Assembly (NCBI GenBank): GCA_000434535.1
Contig: FR878730.1
Span: 12,729-37,589, forward strand
Length of the DNA: 24,861 nucleotides
Origin: Collinsella sp. CAG:166
GTDB taxonomy: Bacteria > Actinomycetota > Coriobacteriia > Coriobacteriales > Coriobacteriaceae
Reading direction: 5' to 3'
A model generated the notes under the pieces. The model was not told the DNA's origin, made no database searches, and saw only the letters and a list, made by a program, of their open reading frames with translations. How positions within the stretch are numbered: the stretch's first letter is position 1; the number at the start of each line of letters is the position of its first letter. Positions 1 through 6,914 of this stretch are shown one piece after another. The translations under genes were made by a program, and so were the position numbers.

Positions 1-34
1 TTCTGATGCAAGGGTAACTAATTTGCACCAAAAC

Positions 35-82
35 AAGGAGTGTCCCAAACTGCCGGCAGAAAAAGAACGTCCCCAGATGCCG
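35..82. repeat. 48-bp direct repeat, left copy
   Basis: This stretch is nearly identical to 1546-1593 in the same orientation; only a few bases differ, in an A-rich run and in the last codon-sized block. Both copies contain the self-complementary core CTGCCGGCAG and the motifs TGTCCC and CGTCCCC. Together they bracket the AAA+/DUF4143 gene. GGGAC-containing motifs are typical of REP-like repeats mobilised by RAYT transposases. That assignment is inference, as no transposase is present in the window. Confidence 0.75.
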
Positions 83-91
83 ACCTAAACC

Positions 92-181
92 CACACATTA
101 TTCGATGGAAAAACGTGGTTGCCTCCCACATTTTTCGATGGAAAAACGTGGTTCATTCCCACATTTTTCGATGGAAAGACC
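92..181. repeat. Three 33-bp tandem repeats with hairpins
   Basis: Three consecutive units with a 33-base period begin near 92, 125 and 158; the third is shortened. The middle unit folds as CCACATTTTTC (126-136), loop GATG, GAAAAACGTGG (141-151), an 11-bp stem with one mismatch. The first and third are weaker versions. The array ends about 10 bases before a TATACT box (192-197) and about 40 bases before the start of the downstream ATPase gene, so it may bind a regulator or form a leader structure. Because 33 is a multiple of three, an open frame runs through the array and encodes a repeated HIFRWKNVV-like peptide; there is no evidence that it is translated. Confidence 0.75.
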
Positions 182-220
182 AACACGGTCTTATACTAAC
201 CATGATCGTTAGGAGGCAGT

Positions 221-1522
221 ATGCAGCGACAGCTAATGGACGAACTCATCGCTTGGAAATCTAGGGCAAACCGCAAGCCCCTCCTGCTTAAGGGGGCCCG
301 CCAGACGGGAAAAACCTGGCTTCTCAACGAATTCGCAGGCCAGCAGTATCAAAACGTCATCCGTTTTGACTTTATGCTCGAACCGGGCGCACGTTCGCTG
401 TTCGACGGAAGCCTAGACCCCAAACGCATCATCTCCCAGATAGAGCTCCTGCGCGGCCAGACCATAACGCCGACAGACACGCTCATCATCTTCGACGAAA
501 TCCAAGAGGCACCGCGTGGCATCACCTCGCTCAAATACTTCAACGAGCTGGCGCCGGAATACCATATCGTGGCAGCCGGCTCCTATATGGGGCTCGCGCT
601 CCGACGCGAAAACGAGTCGTTCCCCGTCGGCAAGATTGACCAGCTTGCCATGCGCCCCATGGGGTTTGTCGAGTTCGTTCGTGCCGTCGATGGCGATCCG
701 CTCGCAGATGCCATCCTTGCCGCAGACATGGACCTGCTGGCAAACGTTTCCGAAAAGCTCGAGCGCCTGCTCAAGGAATACCTCGTTGTCGGTGGCATGC
801 CAGAAGTTGTCTCCGCTTTCGCCGCCTCCCACGATTTCATCGAGGCCCGCAGGCTTCAGCAGCAAATCATCGAAGCTTATGAATCCGATTTTGGCAAGCA
901 TGCGCCAGCCCGCATCGTCGAGCGCATGAGGCTGGTTTGGAAATCCCTTCCCGGCCAGCTCGCAAAGGAAAACAAGAAGTTCGTCTACGGCGCGCTTCGT
1001 CCCGGGGCGCGCGCACGCGATTTTGAGGAAAGCCTCCAGTGGCTCATGGACTATGGAATCGTTCATAAGGTACCACGTGTTTCCGCCCTAAGAGCACCGC
1101 TCACAAGCTACGAGGATCTCTCGGGCTTCAAGCTGTTCTGCATCGATACCGGCATCCTCGGAGCACTCTCCGGCCTCTCGCCAGCCATTGTTCTGAACGG
1201 GCCCGCTGTTTTTACGGAGTTCAAAGGCTCGCTGACCGAGCAATACGTCGCACAGGAGCTTTTGCTCCAAGGCAAAACTCCCGCGTATTGGTCATCCTCA
1301 TCCGGCAATGCAGAGACTGACTTTGCCATCGACCATGCGGGGACCGTGCTTCCGCTCGAGGTCAAGGCGGCAGAGAACCTCAAAGCAAAGAGCCTGAGGA
1401 TTGCCTGCGAGAAGTTCAAGCTCGAGCGCTGCGTGAGAACATCGTTAGCGGCATATAGAGACGAGGGCACGCTCGTCAACATTCCGCTCTGGGAGATTGG
1501 GCAAATCGACAAGCTGGCATAG
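221..1522 (+). CDS. AAA+ ATPase with C-terminal DUF4143 domain
   Basis: The 433-residue protein belongs to the widespread AAA_14/DUF4143 ATP-binding family, whose cellular role is not settled. Visible motifs are a Walker A GARQTGKT (residues 25-32), a Walker B TLIIFDEIQ (about 87-95) and a sensor-like AAGSYMG shortly after. The C-terminal domain contains D367 followed by E380-V-K382, the spacing of a PD-(D/E)xK nuclease-like fold, as is usual for DUF4143. The start is well set: AGGAGG at 211-216 lies 4 bases before the ATG. The gene stands alone between two direct repeats, and hairpin repeats sit in its promoter region. Its base composition is less G+C-rich than the core genes at the right of the window. 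Together these suggest an acquired, self-contained cassette. Family assignment is firm; function is unknown. Confidence 0.9.
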   Translation: MQRQLMDELIAWKSRANRKPLLLKGARQTGKTWLLNEFAGQQYQNVIRFDFMLEPGARSLFDGSLDPKRIISQIELLRGQTITPTDTLIIFDEIQEAPRGITSLKYFNELAPEYHIVAAGSYMGLALRRENESFPVGKIDQLAMRPMGFVEFVRAVDGDPLADAILAADMDLLANVSEKLERLLKEYLVVGGMPEVVSAFAASHDFIEARRLQQQIIEAYESDFGKHAPARIVERMRLVWKSLPGQLAKENKKFVYGALRPGARARDFEESLQWLMDYGIVHKVPRVSALRAPLTSYEDLSGFKLFCIDTGILGALSGLSPAIVLNGPAVFTEFKGSLTEQYVAQELLLQGKTPAYWSSSSGNAETDFAIDHAGTVLPLEVKAAENLKAKSLRIACEKFKLERCVRTSLAAYRDEGTLVNIPLWEIGQIDKLA

Positions 1523-1545
1523 GCGCTGTGGAGGGGGTGTCCCGT

Positions 1546-1593
1546 AAGGAGTGTCCCAAACTGCCGGCAGAAAAGAAACGTCCCCATCTGCCG
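1546..1593. repeat. 48-bp direct repeat, right copy
   Basis: Right-hand partner of the repeat at 35-82, starting 23 bases after the stop codon of the DUF4143 ATPase gene. It is followed at about 1603-1616 by a second shorter AAGAACGTCCCC motif, and a related GTGTCCC lies just before it at 1537-1543. The local density of TGTCCC and CGTCCCC motifs suggests several decayed repeat units. Confidence 0.75.
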
Positions 1594-1648
1594 CAGTCAT
1601 TTAAGAACGTCCCCAATGACCACGCCGATGTTTTGGCCACGACAGCGA

Positions 1649-1747
1649 AAGCCCGCCAAAGCGAGCAAGGTGCCTTGAAGCGAGGCGGCATTGACCTTCT
1701 GGTCATGCCGCCGAAGTTGAAAGGCAGATTGCCGCTCTGGCGGGCTT
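1649..1747. repeat. Palindromic element with three nested stems
   Basis: Three inverted repeats are nested one within another. The outer arms are 1649-1663 and 1733-1747 (15 bp, one mismatch). The middle arms are 1671-1676 and 1721-1726 (TGCCTT/AAGGCA). The inner arms are 1684-1696 and 1701-1712, with loop TTCT. A separate perfect-looking hairpin follows at 1761-1787. The element lies between the ATPase gene and the 3' end of the GntR gene. No T-run follows on either strand, so it is not a plain terminator. It may be a MITE-like or REP-like palindrome, or a structured RNA. Confidence 0.6.
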
Positions 1748-1760
1748 GCAGCGTCGAGCC

Positions 1761-1787
1761 GTTGCGCGGTTTGGAAAACCGCGCAAC
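1761..1787. repeat. Hairpin near the end of the GntR gene
   Basis: GTTGCGCGGTTT at 1761-1772 pairs with AAACCGCGCAAC at about 1776-1787. It lies just beyond the stop codon of the minus-strand GntR gene and could protect or end that transcript, but no T-tract follows on the minus strand. Confidence 0.5.
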
Positions 1788-1792
1788 TAGAG

Positions 1793-2512
1793 CTACATGA
1801 CCATAACGTAGCGCGATCCCACGTAGTACTGCTTACCCATCAGGACCGGCTCGCCATTGGGGCCCGTGAAGCCGGCACGCAGGTTGAGCAGCGGATCGTG
1901 CGGAGCAATGCCCAGCTCGGCCGCCTGCTCGGTATTGGCACGAACGGCCTCGACCGTGCGGTAGCCAACCGAAACAATCGGCGTTCCGCCAACACGCTCG
2001 ACCTCGGCAAAAATCGACTTGTCCTCAAGATCGGCCGTCAACAGCTCACGGTAGGCATCAAACGGCACAAAGATGTTCTCCTCAAAGATGGGCTCGCCGT
2101 CGGCCGTACGCACGCGCTTGATATGCAGCAGCAGCGCATCCTTCTGCAGGCCAAAGAACTCCATCTCGTTTTGGCGCGCCGGAACGATCTGGCGATCGAT
2201 CACGTGCGCACCGGCCTTCATGCCGTTGCCGGCACACAGCGCGGTAAACGTCTGCAGCGTCGAGGCGTGAAACTGGCGATTGATGTGCGGCGTGGAGACA
2301 AAGGTGCCACGGCCCTGCTGCTTAACCAGGTAGCCGTCGGAGCACAGCTCCTCGACAGCGCGGCGCACCGTAATACGGCTCACCTCGTACTGCTCGGCTA
2401 GTTCAAGCTCGGACGGAATACGCTCCTTGGGTGCATAAACACCTTTCTCGATCGCATCCTTGATTTCGTCATAAATCTGCTGGTAAAGCGGTGCATTTTT
2501 GGGCGCAGGCAT
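1793..2512 (-). CDS. GntR-family (HutC/UTRA) transcriptional regulator 1
   Basis: A 239-residue regulator with an N-terminal GntR winged helix (about residues 8-75, including the hallmark RIPSELELAEQYEVSRITVR) and a C-terminal UTRA ligand-binding domain (about 95-235). HutC-type GntR proteins usually bind a sugar phosphate or amino-acid-like effector and repress nearby uptake genes. The palindrome ACGT-N5-ACGT occurs in its own upstream region (2550-2562), in the promoter of the PTS operon (8702-8714) and, less perfectly, before the DMT gene (9974-9986). This is therefore the likely local regulator of those genes and of itself. It resembles FrlR-type regulators of fructoselysine genes in general build. 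The effector cannot be read from sequence. The ATG start gives a complete winged helix; the ribosome binding site is weak. Confidence 0.92.
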   Translation of the reverse strand: MPAPKNAPLYQQIYDEIKDAIEKGVYAPKERIPSELELAEQYEVSRITVRRAVEELCSDGYLVKQQGRGTFVSTPHINRQFHASTLQTFTALCAGNGMKAGAHVIDRQIVPARQNEMEFFGLQKDALLLHIKRVRTADGEPIFEENIFVPFDAYRELLTADLEDKSIFAEVERVGGTPIVSVGYRTVEAVRANTEQAAELGIAPHDPLLNLRAGFTGPNGEPVLMGKQYYVGSRYVMVM

Positions 2513-2549
2513 ATCTGATCACTCTTATCAAAATAGCTAAATTTCTAAT

Positions 2550-2562
2550 ACGTATATAACGT
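2550..2562. promoter_or_regulatory. Candidate GntR operator ACGT-N5-ACGT, site 1
   Basis: ACGTATATAACGT lies 38 bases upstream of the regulator-1 start codon in an A+T-rich intergenic stretch. The same arms with the same 5-base spacing occur upstream of the PTS operon. The position suggests autoregulation. Confidence 0.55.
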
Positions 2563-2604
2563 CTAGTTTCATGTTACCTCATATTGATAAAACGATACAC
2601 CCTC

Positions 2605-2650
2605 CCTACCAAAAAGCGACAGCTTCATTTTGGTAGGTTTTATCTGGGCA
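2605..2650. repeat. TTTTGGTAGG hairpin repeat, copy 1
   Basis: CCTACCAAAA (2605-2614) and TTTTGGTAGG form a 10-bp perfect stem around a 13-base centre, followed by TTTTATCTGGG. The unit recurs at 4740-4785 in the same orientation and at 12087-12125 inverted. It lies between the end of the YitT gene and the regulator-1 promoter region. Confidence 0.75.
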
Positions 2651-2652
2651 AA

Positions 2653-2692
2653 CGAGAGCCCTCGAAAGCAACGGGGCTTTCGGGGGGGCTCG
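2653..2692 (-). terminator. Terminator-like hairpin after the yitT-type gene
   Basis: A long G+C-rich stem with CGAAAGC (2663-2669) pairing to GCTTTCG (2676-2682), extended outward by CGAG/CTCG. On the minus strand it is followed only by a short TTT. It lies about 40 bases after the stop codon of the membrane protein gene, and the copy-1 repeat hairpin next to it may help termination. Confidence 0.5.
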
Positions 2693-2731
2693 TTCGGATG
2701 GGTTGCGCAGGACCGGCAAAATGCCAATACC

Positions 2732-3739
2732 CTACTTGCCGTCGTCCTGCTGCAGGCTGTCCTGTTCGCTGAGGCGCGCCTGCCTGCTGGCCATGCGTGC
2801 GGGCTTGTCGGGATCGGGAACGGCCGTGGGCATGGGCTCGTCGACATGACCGCCCCACCAGCCGCCCACAAAGTTGAGCGTGTGGAACACGTTGATCACG
2901 GCGCCGGGATCAACGTCGCACACCAACTTGATAATGTCCTGGCTCTCGTAGGTCGAAACAACGGTGTTCAGCAGGTACATCTTTTCGCGGCTGTATCCGC
3001 CGACGACCTCGGCGCAGCTAATGCCGTGCTGAAAATGGTTTACGTAGGCAGTCATGACCTCGTCTGCCTTGCGCGTCGTAATCTGCAGCGTCACGCGATC
3101 GTAGCGACGATAGAAACTGTCGATGGTCTTGGTCGAAATAAACTGGAACACGATGGAATACGCCGCCTTGTCCCAGCCAAACATAAAGCCAAAGATCGCC
3201 AGGATAAAGCAGTTGAAACCAAAGATGACGCCCCAGATGGTCTTGCCCGTGTGGTTGGAAACCCACAGCGCGATAAAGTCGGTGCCGCCGGTGGATGCGC
3301 CGGATTTAAGTGCGATGGCAGCGCCCAGACCCGAGACCACGCCGCCAAAAATGATGAGCATGATCTTGTCGCCCAAAAATGGAGCGAAGTGAAAGACGTT
3401 GAGGAACAGCGACGAGAGCACGACCTGCATCATCGAGAAGATGACGAAGCGCTTGCTAATGCCGCTCCAGCATAGGAGCGCCACGGGGATGTTGAGCGCG
3501 AGCATACCGAGCGAAATGTCGATGTGAACGCCGCCCAGCGAGGTAACGCGATCGAGCAGGACCGCAACGCCGGTGAGGCCGCTCGGAAGCAGGTCGGCGG
3601 GCTGAATGAACGCCTGGATCAGGAATGTCTGGAGGACGGCAGAAATTGTGACCGCCACGGCAGTAATGGCACGGCGGACGATGGTGAGGCGGCCGAGCAT
3701 GAGCACGCGGTCCGTGAGCTGATCGATGGCGTTCGCCAC
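2732..3739 (-). CDS. YitT-family membrane protein (DUF161 plus DUF2179)
   Basis: A 335-residue integral membrane protein. About five hydrophobic segments fill residues 20-200, with the family's glycine-rich GASTGGTDFIA stretch near residue 150. A soluble C-terminal DUF2179 domain follows (about 215-295), with the typical RYDRVTLQITTRKADEV and ending near NFVGGWWG. The tail after about 300 is charged and probably disordered. YitT proteins are common in Firmicutes and Actinobacteria; their transport role, if any, is not established. The start is a GTG at 3739, with AAGGAG a few bases upstream on the minus strand. It lies alone between the two GntR/HAD neighbours. It shows no clear functional link to the PTS locus. 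Confidence 0.9.
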   Translation of the reverse strand: MANAIDQLTDRVLMLGRLTIVRRAITAVAVTISAVLQTFLIQAFIQPADLLPSGLTGVAVLLDRVTSLGGVHIDISLGMLALNIPVALLCWSGISKRFVIFSMMQVVLSSLFLNVFHFAPFLGDKIMLIIFGGVVSGLGAAIALKSGASTGGTDFIALWVSNHTGKTIWGVIFGFNCFILAIFGFMFGWDKAAYSIVFQFISTKTIDSFYRRYDRVTLQITTRKADEVMTAYVNHFQHGISCAEVVGGYSREKMYLLNTVVSTYESQDIIKLVCDVDPGAVINVFHTLNFVGGWWGGHVDEPMPTAVPDPDKPARMASRQARLSEQDSLQQDDGK

Positions 3740-3878
3740 GTAGGCTCCTTTCGAAGGCAGATGTGGTTGTGGGGCATGCCCGCGATTGTAGCATGGAGCG
3801 TGCGGGGGCGCTTCAATTCAACCTCCCTCGACAACCAAAACGGGACCAGCAACCCCCACGACCAAAGGGCAAAATTCC

Positions 3879-3997
3879 AAGTGAGTAGACTTTTTACGAT
3901 CTGCCGAGCACACCCAAAACCGCCACCCCTGTGACCTGCGGTTTTACAAAGGAAGATATGCATTGTGCTCGGCCTGCGCCAAAAAGTCTACTCACTT
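3879..3997. repeat. 119-bp palindromic element with 17-bp perfect inverted ends
   Basis: AAGTGAGTAGACTTTTT at 3879-3895 is the exact reverse complement of 3981-3997. Two further inverted repeats are nested inside: GCCGAGCACA (3903-3912) with TGTGCTCGGC (3964-3973), and AAAACCGC (3916-3923) with GCGGTTTT (3938-3945). No open reading frame of note lies within. Size and terminal repeats fit a MITE or a large REP-like element; no target-site duplication is evident. It occupies the 355-base gap between the YitT and HAD genes. The rest of that gap (3740-3878 and 3998-4094) shows nothing I can interpret. Confidence 0.75.
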
Positions 3998-4094
3998 AGT
4001 CCGAATCGAAGCCAAACGGATCAAAATCGAAACCAAATTGAGCCAGTCCACCGCAAAAAACGTTTGAACCCGTGCTTCTCGCGGCGGATTGACA

Positions 4095-4724
4095 CTACAA
4101 AGCGGCCAAAATGTCGGTCAGATTATCAATAACGGCATCGGCTCGCGATTGATCGAGGTTGACGCCCTCGTGCGGACGCAGTGCCAGGACGCGGGCGCCG
4201 GAACGTTTGCCAGCCTCGATCCCCAAAGGCGAATCCTCGATAACCAGGCACTCGGCAGGCTCCACCCCCAGCGCCTCCATGGCACGCAGGTAGATCTCGG
4301 GGTCGGGCTTAAACGCGCTGCACTCGTGACCGCTGATGGTGTAGTCCAGCACGCCGGCGATACCGGCAATCCCCACCAGCTCGTCGATCAGCTCGCGATA
4401 GGACGAGCTCGCGATGGCGCACTTCACGCCGCGCTCGTGCAGCTTGCGCATCACCGGCTCCGTCTGCTCATTGAGCAGCTCGGCATACGGAACGGGATGG
4501 TCCGGGCTGTAGACCTGCTTATACTCCACGCGCAGGCGCTCGCGCAGCTCAACATCGTCGGGCACCAGCGCCTCCCAAATGGCAGGCTCGTTAGACCCCG
4601 AAAGATCGGGGATCTCGTCAAAGTGGAACCCCTTCTCTTCCATAAACGCCACGCGGCGACGGTTGTAGAACCACTCGGTATCGACCAGCACTCCGTCCAT
4701 GTCAAACAGCACTGCCTTGATCAT
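4095..4724 (-). CDS. HAD-superfamily phosphatase / beta-phosphoglucomutase-like
   Basis: A 209-residue HAD-IA hydrolase. Motif I is FDMDGVLVDTE with nucleophile D8 and acid/base D10. A helical cap follows (about 15-80). Motif II is the serine in CAIASSS. The C-terminal motif IEDSPLGIEAG carries the metal-binding acidic pair. The sequence type is that of phosphosugar phosphatases and beta-phosphoglucomutases; substrate cannot be assigned. A longer in-frame start exists upstream, but it would run through the hairpin repeat at 4740-4785. The start at 4724 is preferred because GGGAGGAG (4731-4738, minus strand) sits 6 bases upstream, and the protein then begins directly with MIKAVLFD. It lies downstream of the PTS-SIS operon, beyond that operon's terminator. 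Confidence 0.9.
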   Translation of the reverse strand: MIKAVLFDMDGVLVDTEWFYNRRRVAFMEEKGFHFDEIPDLSGSNEPAIWEALVPDDVELRERLRVEYKQVYSPDHPVPYAELLNEQTEPVMRKLHERGVKCAIASSSYRELIDELVGIAGIAGVLDYTISGHECSAFKPDPEIYLRAMEALGVEPAECLVIEDSPLGIEAGKRSGARVLALRPHEGVNLDQSRADAVIDNLTDILAAL

Positions 4725-4739
4725 ACGCATCTCCTCCCA

Positions 4740-4785
4740 CCTGCCAAAAAGGGACAGGTTTATTTTGGTAGGTTTTATCCGGGGT
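4740..4785. repeat. TTTTGGTAGG hairpin repeat, copy 2
   Basis: CCTGCCAAAA and TTTTGGTAGG form a 10-bp stem (one G-T pair) around AGGGACAGGTTTA, followed by TTTTATCCGGGG. It is closely similar to copy 1 (2605-2650). Its edge almost touches the ribosome binding site of the HAD gene, so any transcript entering that gene would carry this hairpin in its leader. Confidence 0.8.
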
Positions 4786-4818
4786 TTTATGGCGCGACAG
4801 ACACGCCTTCCCCAGAGC

Positions 4819-4851
4819 AAAAAAGGGGATGGGGCACAAACCCCATCCCCT
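4819..4851 (-). terminator. Rho-independent terminator of the PTS-SIS operon
   Basis: On the minus strand a 10-bp G+C-rich stem (GGGGATGGGG with CCCCATCCCC, 4825-4850) with a 6-base loop is followed by a run of six T (4819-4824). It lies about 35 bases after the stop codon of SIS gene 1. This is the clearest terminator of the locus. Confidence 0.9.
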
Positions 4852-4884
4852 CTCAATCAACCCGTAAGGTCTACTTACTTGTGA

Positions 4885-5868
4885 TTAGTAGGAAAGCTTC
4901 CACATGTAGCGACGCATGGTCAGCGGGTGCTGACGGGCCTCGGCGATCTGGTTGCCGTACTCGCGCATAACGGCGAGGTGCAGCAGCGGGTTGAAGTAGG
5001 TGACGACGCTCGCGGGCACGGCGTCAGCCAGGCCGTAGTCCTTGGAGTCGATCAGAGCGACCTTGGCGCCCATGCGCTCAAGGAAGGTGAGGGCGCGGGC
5101 GTCCATCGGACGGGTAGCGCCATCGGACATGAAGAAGACGTAGGGCTTACCCTCGGTGGAAACCTCGAACGGGCCGTGGAAGTACTCGCCGGTGTTGTAG
5201 GCGGCGGCGTCGATCCACTGCATCTCGGTGAACAGGAAGGCGGCGTGAGAATAAGCCATCTTCTCGGAGGCACCGGAAGCCATGAAGTAGATCATCTTGT
5301 CGTCCTTGAAGTCCTCGGCGAACTTCTTGGCGAGCTTCTTGCAGGACTGAGCGGCGTTCTCGCAGAGCTCGAAGACGTTGGTGAGGCCGGTGATCATGTC
5401 CTCGTAGTGGTCATAACCCTCGGTCTGCTGAAGGATCTCGACAGCAAGAGCGATGGCGTAGCCGGGCTTCTCGCACTTGGCAGCGAAGTTGGCGTGGAAG
5501 CCGTGAACGATGACGTAGTCAGCGTCGACGGTCAGAGCGGAGCCAGCCTTGTTGGTGAGGGAGACGACCGGGCAGTTGTGCTTCTTGGCGGTCTTGTTGG
5601 CCTCGACGGTCTCGGGCGTGGAGCCACCGAGGGAGCAGGTGATCACGAAGGTGTGCTCGTTGACCCAGGAAGGCGTGTCGTAGTTGAACTCGTTAGCAGT
5701 GAAGATCTGAACGTTCAGCTTGTCCGTGTTGTTGGCCAGGAAGTACTTGGCGGGGTAAAGGTCGGACATGGAAGCACCGCAGCCGACGAAAGCGACGCTG
5801 TGGATCTCGTGGTTGGACAGGACGTCAGCGACGATCTGCTTAGGGAGGTTAAGGTCGATCTCGTACAT
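4885..5868 (-). CDS. SIS-domain sugar-amine deglycase, FrlB/GfrF-like (SIS 1)
   Basis: A 327-residue protein with two tandem SIS (sugar isomerase) domains and no glutaminase domain, the layout of FrlB and Gfr deglycases. These split 6-phosphorylated Amadori products such as fructoselysine-6-phosphate into a hexose phosphate and the free amine. The first phosphosugar loop is GCGAS (29-33); the second is SLGGSTPET (79-87). The active-site region reads TGEYFHGPFE with E228 and H231. It ends in RRYMWKLSY, like SIS 2. An in-frame ATG at 5877 and a longer frame exist, but GAAAGGA (5878-5884, minus strand) is well spaced, 9 bases, only from the ATG at 5868. It is the last gene of the PTS operon, 199 bases after IID, with hairpins in that gap. 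The family is secure; the exact substrate is inferred. Confidence 0.88.
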   Translation of the reverse strand: MYEIDLNLPKQIVADVLSNHEIHSVAFVGCGASMSDLYPAKYFLANNTDKLNVQIFTANEFNYDTPSWVNEHTFVITCSLGGSTPETVEANKTAKKHNCPVVSLTNKAGSALTVDADYVIVHGFHANFAAKCEKPGYAIALAVEILQQTEGYDHYEDMITGLTNVFELCENAAQSCKKLAKKFAEDFKDDKMIYFMASGASEKMAYSHAAFLFTEMQWIDAAAYNTGEYFHGPFEVSTEGKPYVFFMSDGATRPMDARALTFLERMGAKVALIDSKDYGLADAVPASVVTYFNPLLHLAVMREYGNQIAEARQHPLTMRRYMWKLSY

Positions 5869-5958
5869 CTGACACATTCCTTTCAATTTTTGCGGCGCCA
5901 CATTGCCGGGCGCTCGCAGGGTTACCGTGGTTTGGACCGAGTCGCCGGCCCGTTGAGG

Positions 5959-5989
5959 ATGCGACAAAGGGACTGTCCCATTGTCGCAT
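5959..5989. repeat. GGGAC palindromic hairpin between IID and SIS 1
   Basis: ATGCGACAA (5959-5967) pairs with TTGTCGCAT (5981-5989), and the centre itself contains GGGACTGTCCC. On either strand this is a strong hairpin. The GGGAC core resembles the other repeats of the window. It lies inside the PTS operon. Confidence 0.65.
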
Positions 5990-6002
5990 TTTGGGGATGG
6001 AA

Positions 6003-6033
6003 GCCTGCCTGGGGTATGGGATGCCAGGCAGGC
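6003..6033. other. Intercistronic hairpin after IID
   Basis: GCCTGCCTGG (6003-6012) and CCAGGCAGGC (6024-6033) form a perfect 10-bp stem with an 11-base loop, 34 bases after the IID stop codon. It lacks a T-run on the minus strand, so it more likely stabilises the upstream mRNA or slows transcription than ends it outright. Confidence 0.6.
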
Positions 6034-6067
6034 CCCCGGGGGAAAGCGGTTAGACGCTTGGTCGCGA

Positions 6068-6901
6068 CTAGGCCAGGATGCCGGCCGCGGAGAGGGCGAT
6101 GCCGCCCACGATGGCGATCACGAGAAGCCAACCGGTGTTGACGTTCTTCTTGATGAGCCAGTACATAAGGCCGGTGAGGCCAAGGGAGATCATCTGGGGC
6201 ATCATGCCGTCCAGGATGTCCTGGATAACGACGGTGCCCTCAGCGAACTGCAGCGGGGTGGTGGCGCCGATCAGCGTGGCGATCATGCCGCCTACGGACA
6301 TAAGACCCACGATGCCGCAGACATACATGAGCTTCTCCATGAGGTCGCCGCCCTGAAGCTTGCTCAGGTACTCGTGGCCGCCCTGATAGCCCATCTTGGC
6401 TGCGAACCAAGTGATCAGCACAGAGGGGACGATGGAGATGAGCATGGCCAGGATCGGGCCCATGATGGAGCCCTGCTGAGCCAGCTGAACGCCCAGACCA
6501 AAGGCGATAACACGAATGGTGCCCTGGAAGAAGGAGTCACCGATGCCGGAAAGCGGGCCCATAAGGGAGGTCTTGACCGCGTTAATCGAATCGGGGTTGA
6601 AGTTCTCGGGATCCTTGGCGTACTCCTCCTCCATGGAGGCGGTGAGGCCCAGGATAAAGGCGCTCGTCTGCGGGGTGCAGTTGTAGAACGCCATGTGACG
6701 GTGGTAAGCCTCTTTCTTAGCAGCGAGCTGCTTGGGGTCGGACTCGTCCGGATAGAGGCGGTCGAGCGTGGGAACCATGCCGTAGAGGAAGCCCATGTTC
6801 ATCTGACGCTCGTAGTTCCAAGAGGCCTGGATGGCCCAGGAGCGCCAGAAGAACTGGCTGACCTTCTTGTTCAGGGACACGTCCTTGGTTGCGGTTGCCA
6901 T
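6068..6901 (-). CDS. PTS mannose/fructose/sorbose-family IID component
   Basis: The 277-residue membrane subunit of a mannose-family phosphotransferase permease; it works with IIC to move the sugar while IIB phosphorylates it. The family hallmark GPLSGIGDSFFQGTIR lies near residues 115-130, preceded by the conserved aromatic N-terminal region (FFWRSWAIQASWNYERQ) and followed by C-terminal membrane segments. The reading frame is open further upstream, but CTAAGGAGGA at 6909-6918 (minus strand) fixes the start at 6901. It is 13 bases downstream of the IIC stop codon and so is translated from the same message. Length and motifs are normal for the family. Confidence 0.95.
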   Translation of the reverse strand: MATATKDVSLNKKVSQFFWRSWAIQASWNYERQMNMGFLYGMVPTLDRLYPDESDPKQLAAKKEAYHRHMAFYNCTPQTSAFILGLTASMEEEYAKDPENFNPDSINAVKTSLMGPLSGIGDSFFQGTIRVIAFGLGVQLAQQGSIMGPILAMLISIVPSVLITWFAAKMGYQGGHEYLSKLQGGDLMEKLMYVCGIVGLMSVGGMIATLIGATTPLQFAEGTVVIQDILDGMMPQMISLGLTGLMYWLIKKNVNTGWLLVIAIVGGIALSAAGILA

Positions 6902-6914
6902 AGTGTGTTCCTCC

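Noticed and set aside
40..264. A 74-codon frame through the tandem repeats before the DUF4143 gene
   Set aside because: It overlaps the ATPase start and has no clear ribosome binding site; I report the repeats, not a gene.
4927..6141. A 404-codon plus-strand frame rich in valine, glycine and leucine
   Set aside because: It lies antisense to SIS 1, which has clear family motifs and a well-spaced ribosome binding site.
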